Part shown: piece after piece, positions 16,150-24,812 of the stretch
How the letters are laid out: the number at the start of each line of letters is the position of its first letter
How positions within the stretch are numbered: the first letter of the stretch is position 1
NCBI RefSeq assembly: GCF_900107975.1
Contig: NZ_FNVF01000007.1
Location: 160,085 to 224,084, forward strand
Direction of reading: 5' to 3'
Origin: Paenibacillus sp. UNC499MF
GTDB lineage: Bacteria; Bacillota; Bacilli; Paenibacillales; NBRC-103111
Length of the DNA stretch: 64,000 bases
Made by a program: the position numbers and the translations under genes
Notes under the pieces: model-generated
What the model saw: the letters and a program-made list of their open reading frames with translations, nothing else
Told to the model about the DNA's origin: nothing
The model's database searches: none

Positions 16150-16267
16150 TTGTCTGGCTCGCGGAAAGGCTTAAAAAGTTAAGATAATGGACCGAAATGT
16201 ATGTTAGGATGGTGCTATCTGTATGTTTCGACATGATCTGAACAACTTATCAAGCGGGGGATAGACA

Positions 16268-18028
16268 ATGAGGCGCTGGCTGGATCGTTCGCTGAAGCGG
16301 AAACTATCATTTCTGATGCTGGTATCCATAGGGATTCCGCTGTTGTCTTTCGGAATATTTTCTTATCAAATCGCTTCGTCGGTAACGGAAGAGAAGGCGA
16401 AGCAGTCCGGTTTCGGGCTTCTGACCCAGATGAGGACCAACATGGAGCTTATGGTCCAGGACGTAGAAAATATGTCCATCTTTCTGATCGGGCAGCGGGA
16501 CGTGCAGCAGTATTTGTCCGATACCCAATGGGATGCGCTAAGGCCCACCATTATTATAGGGTTTCTGACCAACCTGGCGTTCTCGAAACCTTATATTGCC
16601 GAAATTACGATAGAGTCGGCGAGAGACCTGCCTTCTTTATCCAATACCAGCATCGTCAGTTCCGGCATGCCCGACTGGCCGGGACCCAAAGACGCCGAAC
16701 CCGGAAACCGTCCGAAATGGTGGACGCCGATGTATAAGAACCAGACGACGATCGGCGAGAAAACGGTGATTTCCCTCGTGCGGCCCATCCGCAGCGTGAA
16801 TACGTTCGCCCATCTGGGCAGCCTCACGATCAGCCTGGATCAGAAAGTGATTGCCGACACCTTGCAAAAATCGAACATCAGCGAAGGCGGCAGCGTCCTG
16901 CTTGTGAACGAACAGGGCAAGATCATCGCCGGTGCCGGCATGGAATGGCTGAACCGCCCCTTGTCCGAATGGATGCCGGGAATGCCCGCGATAACAGGGA
17001 CCTCGGGTTCCTTTAATGTGGGAGAGGGCGCCGACAGGAACACGGTTCTGTACGATACGGTGCCCGGCGTGGACTGGAAGCTGGTCGGTACTATGCCGTA
17101 CAAAAACTTCCGCGAGCAGAACCGTTACGTGCTGCTCTTAACGGCGGCGGCCGTTGCGATCGCGGTAGTTCTCGTCGCTTCACTCGTCATTTTCTTCGTC
17201 CAGCGCGTGACGAAGCCGCTGCTTATGCTGACCCGCTTCCTCAAGGATACCGATCCGGAGGAACCTATGAAAGCTCTTCCGGTCACGTCGGCCGACGAGG
17301 TCGGACAGCTGATGCGGAGCTATAACCGGCTAAGCGACCGGATAGAGCGGCTGACCGAGCAGGTGAAGCTGAACGAAGCGCGGAAGAAGGAGACCGACAT
17401 GCTCGCTCTTCAAGCGCAGATTCATCCGCATTTTCTGTACAATACGCTCTCTTCGGTCCACTGGATGGCTCTGATGAGCCAGGATATGAAAATTGCCGAG
17501 ATGGTCGGCCACCTCAGTGATTTTCTGCGGTTCAGCCTGAACAAGGGGGCGGAATACTGCGAGGTGCAGCAGGAAGTTTCCCACGCGGAGCACTATGCCG
17601 CCATCCAGGCCGTCCGCTATCCGGACAAATTCGATATCGAGTTTGTCGTGGACCCGGATATCCGCCAGAAGCCGGTCTTGAAGCTGCTGCTTCAGCCGCT
17701 CATTGAGAACGCGCTCATACACGGCATTCAGAAGCGGCGCGAAAAAGGCAGCATCCGCGTCTACGCGCAGCGGATGGGCACGGAGCTGACTTTTATGGTG
17801 GAAGATACCGGAGTCGGAATCGAGCCCGATAAGTTGAACGAAATCCGGGCGGCCTTGTCGGCCGCGGACGAGCCTGTCGTGCCGGGCAGCTACGGTTTGC
17901 GCAACGTTCACCGCAGACTCCAGCTTCATTACGGCAGCGAGGCGGGGCTGCATATCCGCAGTATCGTGGGAGAAGGCACGGTGATCACATTTATGATACC
18001 GATTGTGGAGAGGGCGGGGACAATATGA
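16268..18028 (+). CDS. sensor histidine kinase, YesM family
   Basis: A 586-residue membrane kinase: TM1 ~15-35, extracytoplasmic Cache-like domain ~36-285, TM2 ~290-315, HAMP ~316-370, then His_kinase domain with the phosphoacceptor H388 in QIHPHFLYNTL and an HATPase with DTGVGI and YGLRNVHRRL. The HPHFLYNTL form is diagnostic of the YesM/LytS class. It overlaps the response regulator gene by 4 bases (ATGA). YesM/YesN pairs usually sense an extracellular sugar and activate the neighbouring carbohydrate ABC importer, which here starts 345 bases downstream. Confidence 0.92.
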   Translation: MRRWLDRSLKRKLSFLMLVSIGIPLLSFGIFSYQIASSVTEEKAKQSGFGLLTQMRTNMELMVQDVENMSIFLIGQRDVQQYLSDTQWDALRPTIIIGFLTNLAFSKPYIAEITIESARDLPSLSNTSIVSSGMPDWPGPKDAEPGNRPKWWTPMYKNQTTIGEKTVISLVRPIRSVNTFAHLGSLTISLDQKVIADTLQKSNISEGGSVLLVNEQGKIIAGAGMEWLNRPLSEWMPGMPAITGTSGSFNVGEGADRNTVLYDTVPGVDWKLVGTMPYKNFREQNRYVLLLTAAAVAIAVVLVASLVIFFVQRVTKPLLMLTRFLKDTDPEEPMKALPVTSADEVGQLMRSYNRLSDRIERLTEQVKLNEARKKETDMLALQAQIHPHFLYNTLSSVHWMALMSQDMKIAEMVGHLSDFLRFSLNKGAEYCEVQQEVSHAEHYAAIQAVRYPDKFDIEFVVDPDIRQKPVLKLLLQPLIENALIHGIQKRREKGSIRVYAQRMGTELTFMVEDTGVGIEPDKLNEIRAALSAADEPVVPGSYGLRNVHRRLQLHYGSEAGLHIRSIVGEGTVITFMIPIVERAGTI

Positions 18029-19635
18029 ATATTCTGATTGTCGATGACGAAGTCATTATCCGCACCGGCTTAAGCACGGTCATTCAGTGGGAGGAGCTGG
18101 GCTTCCGCCTGCTTCCGGCCGCGGAGTCGGCGGAAGAAGCGCTGGAACGCGCAGCCGCCGAGCATCCCCATATCGTGCTGACGGACATCCGGATGGGCGG
18201 CATGGACGGAATCACGATGTCCGAGAAGATAAAACAAATGCTCCCGGACAGTGAAATTATCGTGCTGACGGGCTACGACGATTTTGCTTATGTCCAGCAG
18301 GCTATCCGCGGCGGCATCGGCGATTATTTGCTGAAATCGAGCCGGCCGGAAGAAATTATCCGGGCCGTGATGAAAGCGAAGCAACGGATTGTGAGCAAGT
18401 GGGACGCCCGCAAGGCGGACAACATGCAGCGCGGCGCCTTCCGCAGCAGGCTGCTGGAGCGTCTGGTGACCGAAGGCATCGACGACGCCGATTCGCTGGA
18501 GCAGGTGCCCCAGGTGCTGACCAAGCTCGGCCTTCCTCATCTGCCGGAAGCGTCCGCGGGCGTGTGCCTGCAGGTCATCCTGATCAGCGTGCAGGGCTGG
18601 GGCGACAGCCGCGCGGCGGGAAGCCTGCTCCAGTTCGCCGTCGACAACATGCTCGGCGAGCTGCTGCCCTGCGAGACCCTGCGGCGCAGAGACGACATCG
18701 TCGTTCTGCTCCGGGCGGACGGCAGAGACGCGGATGCGCTGCGGGGCAGGCTCGGCCGCGTCTCGGACAAGCTCAAGTGCGTGCTGTTCACCGCCGCAGG
18801 CTCGCGGGTAACCGGGCTGGGGCAGGTGCCCCGCTCCTACCGGGAAGCGGTCTATACCGCATCGTTCCGCGGCTTCGCGCGAGCGGAAACGCTGCTTGCC
18901 TACGAAGCGGTGAAGGGCCGGAAGGGCGGGCGCACGGTCTGCTCGAAGGAGGAAGAATCCAGCCTGACGATTCTCCTCAAGAACGGCAACCCGATCGAGC
19001 TGCGCAGCTTCGTGCAGAAGGCGCTGGACGGCGAGATCGCCGATGCCGGGGCAACGCCCGCTTCGCTGAAAGCCTACTCGGATTCGCTAGTCGTCGCGGC
19101 CCACCGCTGGCTGGAGCGGACGGCCGCGGCGCTCGGCATGCCGCAGCTTCCCCGCTTGCCCGAGAAGGACCCGGCCATACGCGTTCAGGGAGATCCGCTT
19201 GCGGGAGACGGAGCGGGTACCGAAGGGCAGGGCGATCTCCAGGAGAACCTGTACCTGCGGCTGCGCGTCATTATGGAAACCTATTATCAATACGTGTCGG
19301 AAGACGGCGTTCTTTATATCAAGAAGGCGATAGGCTACATCCAGGATAATCTCGACCGGACTCTGACTCTTCAGCAGGTGGCGGGACACGTTCATGTTCA
19401 TCCGAATCATTTCAGTGAAGTTTTTAAACGGGAAACGGGCGTAAACTACATTGAATTCGTCATGAGGGAGCGTATCCGCCGTGCCGCCGAAATATTAAGC
19501 GAGACCCCCGTCAAGGTCAGCGAGGTGGCCAAGAAGGTCGGTTACGAGGATATTAAATATTTCAGCCAGCTCTTCAAAAAATATACGGGACAGACGCCGA
19601 CGGAATTCCGTGCGGGACGCGAAGGCAAGCAGTAA
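18025..19635 (+). CDS. response regulator with AraC DNA-binding domain, YesN family
   Basis: 536 residues: receiver domain ~1-120 with the phosphorylated D54 in VLTDIRMGGMDG, a long variable middle region ~130-430, and an AraC-type double helix-turn-helix at ~435-535 (LTLQQVAGHVHVHPNHFSEVFKRETG, then KVSEVAKKVGYEDIKYFSQLFKKYTG). It is translationally coupled to the YesM kinase. It most likely activates the solute-binding-protein operon that follows. The middle region is unusually GC-rich and produces long open frames on other strands that are not genes. Confidence 0.93.
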   Translation: MNILIVDDEVIIRTGLSTVIQWEELGFRLLPAAESAEEALERAAAEHPHIVLTDIRMGGMDGITMSEKIKQMLPDSEIIVLTGYDDFAYVQQAIRGGIGDYLLKSSRPEEIIRAVMKAKQRIVSKWDARKADNMQRGAFRSRLLERLVTEGIDDADSLEQVPQVLTKLGLPHLPEASAGVCLQVILISVQGWGDSRAAGSLLQFAVDNMLGELLPCETLRRRDDIVVLLRADGRDADALRGRLGRVSDKLKCVLFTAAGSRVTGLGQVPRSYREAVYTASFRGFARAETLLAYEAVKGRKGGRTVCSKEEESSLTILLKNGNPIELRSFVQKALDGEIADAGATPASLKAYSDSLVVAAHRWLERTAAALGMPQLPRLPEKDPAIRVQGDPLAGDGAGTEGQGDLQENLYLRLRVIMETYYQYVSEDGVLYIKKAIGYIQDNLDRTLTLQQVAGHVHVHPNHFSEVFKRETGVNYIEFVMRERIRRAAEILSETPVKVSEVAKKVGYEDIKYFSQLFKKYTGQTPTEFRAGREGKQ

Positions 19636-19806
19636 GCGCGGGGCCCGGTCCCGGCGGCTGGCCGGATTGTGCTTTGAAGCGCGGATAACGCAACGCCGGA
19701 AGCCGGGACATTCAGGCCTTCGAATGCAGTGGATCGATGCGCTCGTGGAGTCCGGTTCATGGCAGGCGGCCCGGATGCACACGGTCTTGCCGGTGTTTAA
19801 AATAAA

Positions 19807-19852
19807 GGCTCCGTGATGCTTGCCGGCATCGCCGGGGTCTTTCTATTTTCCA
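19807..19852 (+). terminator. possible terminator after yesN-like gene
   Basis: GGCTCCGTGATGC can fold imperfectly onto GCATCGCCGGGGTC and is followed by TTTCTATTTTCC. The stem has gaps, so this is weak. Confidence 0.4.
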
Positions 19853-19921
19853 GGTATAGGATGGGGGTAATGTATAAAAGGGCTGAATTTACCCCACCCT
19901 ATCCCCGAAATCAACCCCCTT

Positions 19922-19950
19922 TTGACAATGGCTGTCCCCTTTTATACTAA
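19922..19950 (+). promoter_or_regulatory. promoter of the sugar ABC importer operon
   Basis: TTGACA (19922-19927) with TACTAA (17-base spacer) or TATACT (15-base spacer). The repeat CCCCTTTT occurs just before and just inside the promoter, and a GGGGTAA/TTACCCC inverted repeat lies at about 19865-19898; these are candidate sites for the YesN-type regulator. Confidence 0.6.
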
Positions 19951-19979
19951 AAAAGAATAGAGATAAGGAGGGGTTACAC

Positions 19980-21305
19980 ATGATGAAAAAAACGGCAAAA
20001 ACAGGTATTGCGTTGATTCTGTCACTCTCATTGTTATCCGCATGCAGCAAAGAGCCGGCAGCAACGGGCACGGGCGACGCCGCTAAAGGAACCGAGAAAG
20101 TAAAGCTTTCCCTGTGGCACAACTTTACGGGTGAAGACGCGCGCGCCAAAACGATGCGGGCTATCATCGAAGAATACAAAAAGGCGAACCCGAATGTAGA
20201 ACTTGAAGTACAGGCCATTCCGCCGGACGGTTATAAAACGCGTTTGAAAACGGTTGCAGCGGCAAACGAAATGCCGGATCTGTTCCAAATGTGGCCGGGC
20301 GCTATGACCAAAGAATTTGTAAGCGGTAACTTGCTTCAGCCTGTGGGCGATCTGCTCGACAAAAATCCGGAATGGAAGAACGGTTTCCTTCCGAACTCCT
20401 TCGACGATTTTACGGTAGACGGCAAAGTGTACAGCATTCCGATGTCGTTGTCCCCGACCTCTATCCTTTACTACAACAAGAAAATTTTTGACGATAACGG
20501 CTTAACGGTACCTAAAACTTGGGATGAAATGATGAAAGCCGTCGAAACGTTCAAATCCAAGAAAATTACCCCGATCGCTCTGGGCAATAAAGCGGCATGG
20601 CTGGCGCAGTCCAGTATCCTCAGCTCTCTGGCCGACCGTTACACAGGTACGGAATGGTTTATGAAAGCGGCGGCGCAGGACGGCGCGAAGTTCACGGATC
20701 CCGAATTCGTAGCCGCTCTGAAAGCGCTGCAGGATCTCGGCAAGGCGGGAGCTTTCCAGGAAGGCTTCAACTCCATCGACAACACGCAAATGGAGCAAAT
20801 GTTTGCACAAGGCAAAGCGGCTATGATGATCGACGGCGGATGGGCGTTGACCAACCTGACCAACGGCGCGCAGCCGGAAGCGTTGAACAACATCGAAGTC
20901 ACGGTGCTGCCTTCCGTTCCTAACGGCAAAGGCGATCCGCAATCCCTCTCCGGCGTTGTAGGCATAGGCCTGGGCCTCAACAAGAAAGTGGAGGGCGCGA
21001 AGAAAGAAGCGGCTGACAAGCTGATCCAGGCGATGGCCGGACCGGAAGCGCAGAAGCGCACGCTGGAGTCCAACCAGTTGGTCGCCTATAAAGTCGAGCT
21101 CGATAAGAGCAAAGTTTCCACTCTTTTCGCGAAAGTGAACGACCTTGTCGGCCAAGTAAAACGTACGCCGGTTTATGATTCCCAGCTTTCCTCGGCGGCT
21201 TCCGAAGTGATCAACAACGGCATTCAGGAGCTTCTGATGGGCGGCAAGCCGGAAGAAGTAGCGAAGAAACTGCAGGACGCACAGGCAAAATCCCTCGGTA
21301 AATAA
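19980..21305 (+). CDS. extracellular solute-binding lipoprotein of a sugar ABC importer
   Basis: A 441-residue lipoprotein with a signal peptide and lipobox ending LLSAC22. The mature protein has the family-1 solute-binding features: LSLWHNFTGEDARAKTMRAI at the start, a central WDEMMKAVETFKSKKITPIA, and QGKAAMMIDGGWA about two-thirds along. It would capture a mono- or oligosaccharide outside the membrane and deliver it to the two permeases encoded downstream. AAGGAGGGG precedes the ATG. A hairpin with a T run 23 bases after the stop probably limits readthrough into the permease genes, giving an excess of binding protein. Confidence 0.93.
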   Translation: MMKKTAKTGIALILSLSLLSACSKEPAATGTGDAAKGTEKVKLSLWHNFTGEDARAKTMRAIIEEYKKANPNVELEVQAIPPDGYKTRLKTVAAANEMPDLFQMWPGAMTKEFVSGNLLQPVGDLLDKNPEWKNGFLPNSFDDFTVDGKVYSIPMSLSPTSILYYNKKIFDDNGLTVPKTWDEMMKAVETFKSKKITPIALGNKAAWLAQSSILSSLADRYTGTEWFMKAAAQDGAKFTDPEFVAALKALQDLGKAGAFQEGFNSIDNTQMEQMFAQGKAAMMIDGGWALTNLTNGAQPEALNNIEVTVLPSVPNGKGDPQSLSGVVGIGLGLNKKVEGAKKEAADKLIQAMAGPEAQKRTLESNQLVAYKVELDKSKVSTLFAKVNDLVGQVKRTPVYDSQLSSAASEVINNGIQELLMGGKPEEVAKKLQDAQAKSLGK

Positions 21306-21328
21306 AAGGATTCCGGAAGTAGAAGAAG

Positions 21329-21354
21329 CGGGGCGCTGGTCGCCCCGTTTTTAA
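21329..21354 (+). terminator. internal terminator between binding protein and permeases
   Basis: CGGGGCG, loop CTGGT, CGCCCCG, then TTTTT. It lies in a 366-base gap inside what is otherwise one operon. Confidence 0.75.
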
Positions 21355-21671
21355 CAAAGAGAATCGGAGAGAGCCTGAACGGCGGAGAAAGACCCGACGG
21401 AACAACGGACGGCCCGATGTCGGCGCCTCCGGGAAGCCGGAAAAGTTTTCGAAGGATTATACCCATACAAAGAAGGATCCCGGTGAAAAGCCGGGCACCA
21501 AAATTCCCGGTAGGAAAGCACGGCGGAAACGGACCCGCAGCCTGCCTCGCATTACGCAGTCTGCCGCTGTTTCCGTACGCTGCTTCGCCGGTGAATAACC
21601 ATGCTTCCTGATAGGTTTAGTAGATATCGTGAACCGCCTAGAAGGTACACCAACAGGAGGGGAGAGACGCC
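21355..21671 (+). other. gap inside the sugar importer operon
   Basis: No gene is evident. A second small hairpin (CCCGG/CCGGG at about 21479-21496) lies in the middle, and AGGAGGGG at the end is the ribosome binding site of the first permease. No clear promoter was found, so the permeases probably depend on readthrough. Confidence 0.45.
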
Positions 21672-22550
21672 ATGATTTCCACGTCAAGAAGGACCAACTT
21701 TATCGTACTTGGTCTCCTGCCTGCGCTGCTTATTTACAGCGTATTTGTCATTATCCCGATTTTCTGGTCGGCGTATTACGGATTTTTCGACTGGAAAGGG
21801 ATTGGAGAAGCCAAGTTCAACGGATTTGATAACTATGTCGAAGCTTTGAAGGATCCGATCTTCTGGCTCGCGTTAAAAAATAACCTGATCGTGGTAGCGG
21901 CCTCCGTCTTCGGACAAGTGCCGATCGCGCTCGTACTGGCCCTGGTGCTGCGCAAGAGCAACTTTTTCCAGCGTTTCATCCGTTCGGCGGTATTTATGCC
22001 GATGGTGCTTTCGTCGGTCGTTGTCGGAATTATTTGGAGCTATATTTATCACCCGCAAATCGGGATTCTGAATTTCTTGCTGGATGCGGTGGGGCTGGAA
22101 TCGTGGAAGAAAGCCTGGCTTTCCGACAAATCGGTATCCATGCTCGCGCTGACCGTTCCGATTATCTGGAACTATATCGGGCCTTATCTGATTATGTTTA
22201 TCGCGGCGCTTCAAAATATTCCGTCGGATATTGACGATGCCGCCATGATCGATGGGGCGACGGGAAGCCGCAAGCTGTTCTCCGTTACGCTGCCGATGAT
22301 CTGGGATACCGTGAAGGTCACGATCGTGCTCTGTATTTCGGGAAGCTTGAAAGCTTTCGACCTGATCTATGTCATGACCGGGGGCGGTCCTGCGCATTCA
22401 ACGGAACTGCTCGCCTCCTATATGTACAACAACACGTTCTCCGTCTACCGCTTCGGTTACGGCAGCGCCATTTCCACGCTGATCATTATTATCAGCCTGG
22501 TGCTGATCGCCGGAAGCCAGCGTCTCATGAGACGGAATCAGGCTGTATGA
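21672..22550 (+). CDS. carbohydrate ABC transporter permease (MalF type)
   Basis: A 292-residue permease with six transmembrane helices and the EAA loop near residues 190-215 (DIDDAAMIDGATGSRKLFSVTLPM), which contacts the ATPase. The N-terminus lacks the extra helices of true MalF, as is usual for CUT1 permeases of Firmicutes. It starts with ATG after AGGAGGGGAGAGACGCC and pairs with the second permease 19 bases downstream. No ATPase gene is linked, so a shared MsmX-type ATPase encoded elsewhere is expected (known for this class in Bacillus). Confidence 0.93.
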   Translation: MISTSRRTNFIVLGLLPALLIYSVFVIIPIFWSAYYGFFDWKGIGEAKFNGFDNYVEALKDPIFWLALKNNLIVVAASVFGQVPIALVLALVLRKSNFFQRFIRSAVFMPMVLSSVVVGIIWSYIYHPQIGILNFLLDAVGLESWKKAWLSDKSVSMLALTVPIIWNYIGPYLIMFIAALQNIPSDIDDAAMIDGATGSRKLFSVTLPMIWDTVKVTIVLCISGSLKAFDLIYVMTGGGPAHSTELLASYMYNNTFSVYRFGYGSAISTLIIIISLVLIAGSQRLMRRNQAV

Positions 22551-22569
22551 CGAAAGGAGGAGGGCTAGT

Positions 22570-23463
22570 ATGCCACAGATGACCGGAACCGCCGTTCCTC
22601 CCGTGAAAGGGACGGAACCCGCCCGCAGAGAGAGCGTTTTTGGCAAGTTTGCCAAAAGCTCGATTTTGAATATTTTGCTCGCGATATATGCGCTCGTTAC
22701 GCTGTACCCGCTGATCTGGCTGTTTATCAGCGCATTCAAGACCAACGACGAATTTTTCGCTAGGCCGTTCGGCCTTCCGGCGGAATGGAAATGGGACAAC
22801 TTCGTGCAGGCCTGGAAAGTGGCCGACATCGAGACGGCCGTCATCAACTCGGCGATCGTCACGCTGGTCGCGCTGGTGCTTACCCTGGCGATCGGCGCAC
22901 TTACCGCGTTCGTGCTATCCCGCTTCTCGTTCCGCATGCGCGGACCGCTGATGGGCTACTTCCTGCTCGGCATGCTCATTCCCGTGCACAGTACGCTTGT
23001 GCCGCTGTTCATCATGCTGAAGAAAATCGGCATGCTCGATACGTACGGCGCGCTGATCCTGCCGTACGTCGCCTTCGAGCTGCCGGTAGCCATCTTCATC
23101 ATCGCGGCTTACATGACGTCGGTGCCGAAGGAAATCGAGGAAGCGGCGCTGATCGACGGTACGGGCTACTGGGGCATTTTCACCAAAATGCTGCTGCCCC
23201 TGTCCGTTCCCGCGCTGTCCACCGTCGGAATTCTCGCGTTCCTGCGCTACTGGAACGATTTTGCGTTCGCGCTCGTGTTTATTAACAAGCCGTCTCTCAA
23301 GACGCTTCCGCTCAGTTTGTCGCAGTTCGCTACCGGCTTTGGCACGGACTACAGTCTGACAATGGCGGCCATGGCCATCTCGGTCATCCCGACCATTCTG
23401 ATCTACCTGGCGTTCCAGGAGCAGATCATGAAGGGCATGGTTGCCGGGGCGGTCAAGGGGTAA
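22570..23463 (+). CDS. carbohydrate ABC transporter permease (MalG type)
   Basis: A 297-residue permease with six membrane helices after a ~35-residue cytoplasmic tail. The EAA motif is KEIEEAALIDGTGYWGIFTKMLLPLS. The motif LYPLIWLFISAFKTNDEFF near residues 50-68 is typical of MalG-like CUT1 subunits. It forms the heterodimeric pore with the preceding permease and closes the operon before a strong terminator. No glycoside hydrolase accompanies this operon, so the transported sugar cannot be deduced from neighbours. Confidence 0.93.
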   Translation: MPQMTGTAVPPVKGTEPARRESVFGKFAKSSILNILLAIYALVTLYPLIWLFISAFKTNDEFFARPFGLPAEWKWDNFVQAWKVADIETAVINSAIVTLVALVLTLAIGALTAFVLSRFSFRMRGPLMGYFLLGMLIPVHSTLVPLFIMLKKIGMLDTYGALILPYVAFELPVAIFIIAAYMTSVPKEIEEAALIDGTGYWGIFTKMLLPLSVPALSTVGILAFLRYWNDFAFALVFINKPSLKTLPLSLSQFATGFGTDYSLTMAAMAISVIPTILIYLAFQEQIMKGMVAGAVKG

Positions 23464-23493
23464 GGAATACACGTACGCACAGCAATAAATATC

Positions 23494-23545
23494 AAAAAGC
23501 CTCCGTAAAGCGGACACATCCGAGTGTTCCGCGAGGAGGCTTTTT
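23494..23545 (+). terminator. intrinsic terminator of the sugar importer operon
   Basis: AAAAAGCCTCC/GGAGGCTTTTT outer stem with an inner GCGGACAC/GTGTTCCGC stem; T run at the end. A/T at both feet means it may act in both directions. Confidence 0.85.
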
Positions 23546-23581
23546 GTGCTGGGTAGGTAGGAACAGCAGCAGGCCGTGCAC

Positions 23582-23815
23582 CTAAAGACTCGCTGCCACA
23601 TATGCGAAAATCACGATGAAAATCAAATACGTTATCCCGGCGTTTTTCATGTAAGAGTTAAAGCCGTTGTTTCTTTTGTAATCCAGGTACGCACACAGGA
23701 AGGCGGCAGCGATAAGCAAGCAGGACATAGTAAGTGTAAACAGGGGACTGAAATTCAGGAATTTTACGATAAGCAGCACGGCAATACTTAACAACGAATA
23801 GAGAAGAGCAGTCAA
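23582..23815 (-). CDS. small membrane protein of unknown function
   Basis: A 77-residue protein with three hydrophobic segments (about 4-20, 26-43, 58-75) and a short charged loop LDYKRNNGFNSYMKN. It starts at TTG 23815 behind GGAGGTGATGAT. I do not recognise the family. It lies convergent to the sugar importer and shares the terminator at 23494. Confidence 0.6.
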   Translation of the reverse strand: MTALLYSLLSIAVLLIVKFLNFSPLFTLTMSCLLIAAAFLCAYLDYKRNNGFNSYMKNAGITYLIFIVIFAYVAASL

Positions 23816-23922
23816 ATCATCACCTCCAAGCCATCGAACTACGCCAAAATTACGATTTTATTTGTATATTTTACCATAAATTCTATCTGGGAGAGCGCTT
23901 TATCCGCACGCGTAAATACAGG

Positions 23923-23970
23923 AAAAAATCCCTTCCAAGCAAACGATGTTTACTCGGCAAGGGATTTTTC
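23923..23970. terminator. bidirectional terminator
   Basis: AAAAATCCCTT and AAGGGATTTTT form an 11-bp stem around a 24-base loop. On the minus strand it follows the 38-codon ORF at 24074-24190. Confidence 0.75.
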
Positions 23971-24073
23971 CCGCTTTCTTCTATGCGAACGTTCCGGCCT
24001 TGTACAGCGCGCCTGACAGGCAGGAACGGTGTGAGGGAATCAGCTGCCCGGAGGCAGGCAGGGCCGTGGTCCG

Positions 24074-24190
24074 TTACTGGACGCGGCTCTGTTTTTTGTT
24101 TCTCATTTTTTCGAAGGCCATGTCAACGAGTTTCGGGAGCACCGCCACTAAAACTCCTGTCGCAACCTTTTGCATCAAGGAAGATTTCAT
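24074..24190 (-). CDS. 38-residue small protein
   Basis: Too short for ordinary gene calling but well formed: AGAGAGGAG eight bases before ATG 24190, stop at 24074, then a terminator. The product MKSSLMQKVATGVLVAVLP... has a hydrophobic middle (about 9-25) flanked by lysines and a very basic C-terminus (MRNKKQSRVQ), consistent with a membrane-associated or amphipathic peptide. Not recognised; a toxin-like or phage-holin-like peptide is possible but unsupported. Confidence 0.5.
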   Translation of the reverse strand: MKSSLMQKVATGVLVAVLPKLVDMAFEKMRNKKQSRVQ

Positions 24191-24390
24191 GACTCATTCT
24201 CCTCTCTTGTTCTGTTGTATCTCTTCTTAACCGGAGGGGAAAAGGATGAAACGGAAACAAAACTTTTAACACAAAATTCCATAAATGACTATTCTCCCAT
24301 GGCTCTATAAAAGGGTGAAAAATGTCAGAATAAGCCCCTTTTTTAATATTTCTGTAAACAAAACTTAATAAATATACAGGTTTGTAAACA
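24191..24390 (+). promoter_or_regulatory. upstream region of the biosynthetic cluster with TGTAAACA repeats
   Basis: AT-rich, no gene. TGTAAACA occurs at 24353-24360 and 24383-24390, 30 bases apart (about three helical turns) and directly upstream of the -35 box, as expected for an activator or repressor site. An AAAAGGG/CCCCTTTTTT hairpin at about 24309-24345 could be a weak terminator. Confidence 0.4.
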
Positions 24391-24419
24391 TTGACAGCTT
24401 TTAACAGTGGGAGGATAAT
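24391..24419 (+). promoter_or_regulatory. promoter of the ACP/ATP-grasp/radical SAM cluster
   Basis: TTGACA (24391-24396), 17 bases, GATAAT (24414-24419). It gives an untranslated leader of about 110 bases before the acyl carrier protein gene. Confidence 0.65.
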
Positions 24420-24536
24420 AATTGTAACTTATGGAAAAAGGAGGGGTGACAGCGAGCAGGTTATCGTTGTATTGGAGTTTGTGAACGCAAGAATCGGTTG
24501 TACCCACACACATTAACCCTTTAAAGGAGTGTAGAC

Positions 24537-24812
24537 ATGTACGATAAAATCGTAGATATTTTGTGCGCTATCAAAGAAGATCAACCGGAACTCCGTCATT
24601 CCCTGTCCCCCGAAACGGACCTTAATAACGATATAGGCCTCGATTCTCTGCAAATGATCCAGTTTATGCTGAAAGTCGAGGATCAGCTGAACGTGGCCAT
24701 CGACTACGACCAATTCGATTACGAGCATCTCCAGTCGATCGAAGCGTTTATCTCTTTTTTGAAAAGCTGCCAGTCTCAGGCGCAGCCGCTGTACGAAGAT
24801 GTCAAGCAGTGA
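24537..24812 (+). CDS. acyl carrier protein
   Basis: A 91-residue four-helix carrier protein. The phosphopantetheine serine is S37 in IGLDSLQMIQF, and the helix-II/III region VEDQLNVAIDYDQFDYEHLQS fits stand-alone carrier proteins rather than fatty acid AcpP. AAAGGAGTG precedes the ATG. The stop overlaps the ATP-grasp gene by 14 bases, so the two are translationally coupled. Stand-alone carrier proteins next to ATP-grasp ligases carry amino acids or small acyl units as thioesters (as BtrI in butirosin biosynthesis). The native cargo is unknown. Confidence 0.88.
   Translation: MYDKIVDILCAIKEDQPELRHSLSPETDLNNDIGLDSLQMIQFMLKVEDQLNVAIDYDQFDYEHLQSIEAFISFLKSCQSQAQPLYEDVKQ

Noticed and set aside
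18399-19349. Plus-strand 316-residue open frame within the yesN-like gene
   Set aside because: Frame-shifted shadow of the GC-rich middle of the response regulator, rich in Arg/Gly/Ala and without a start signal.
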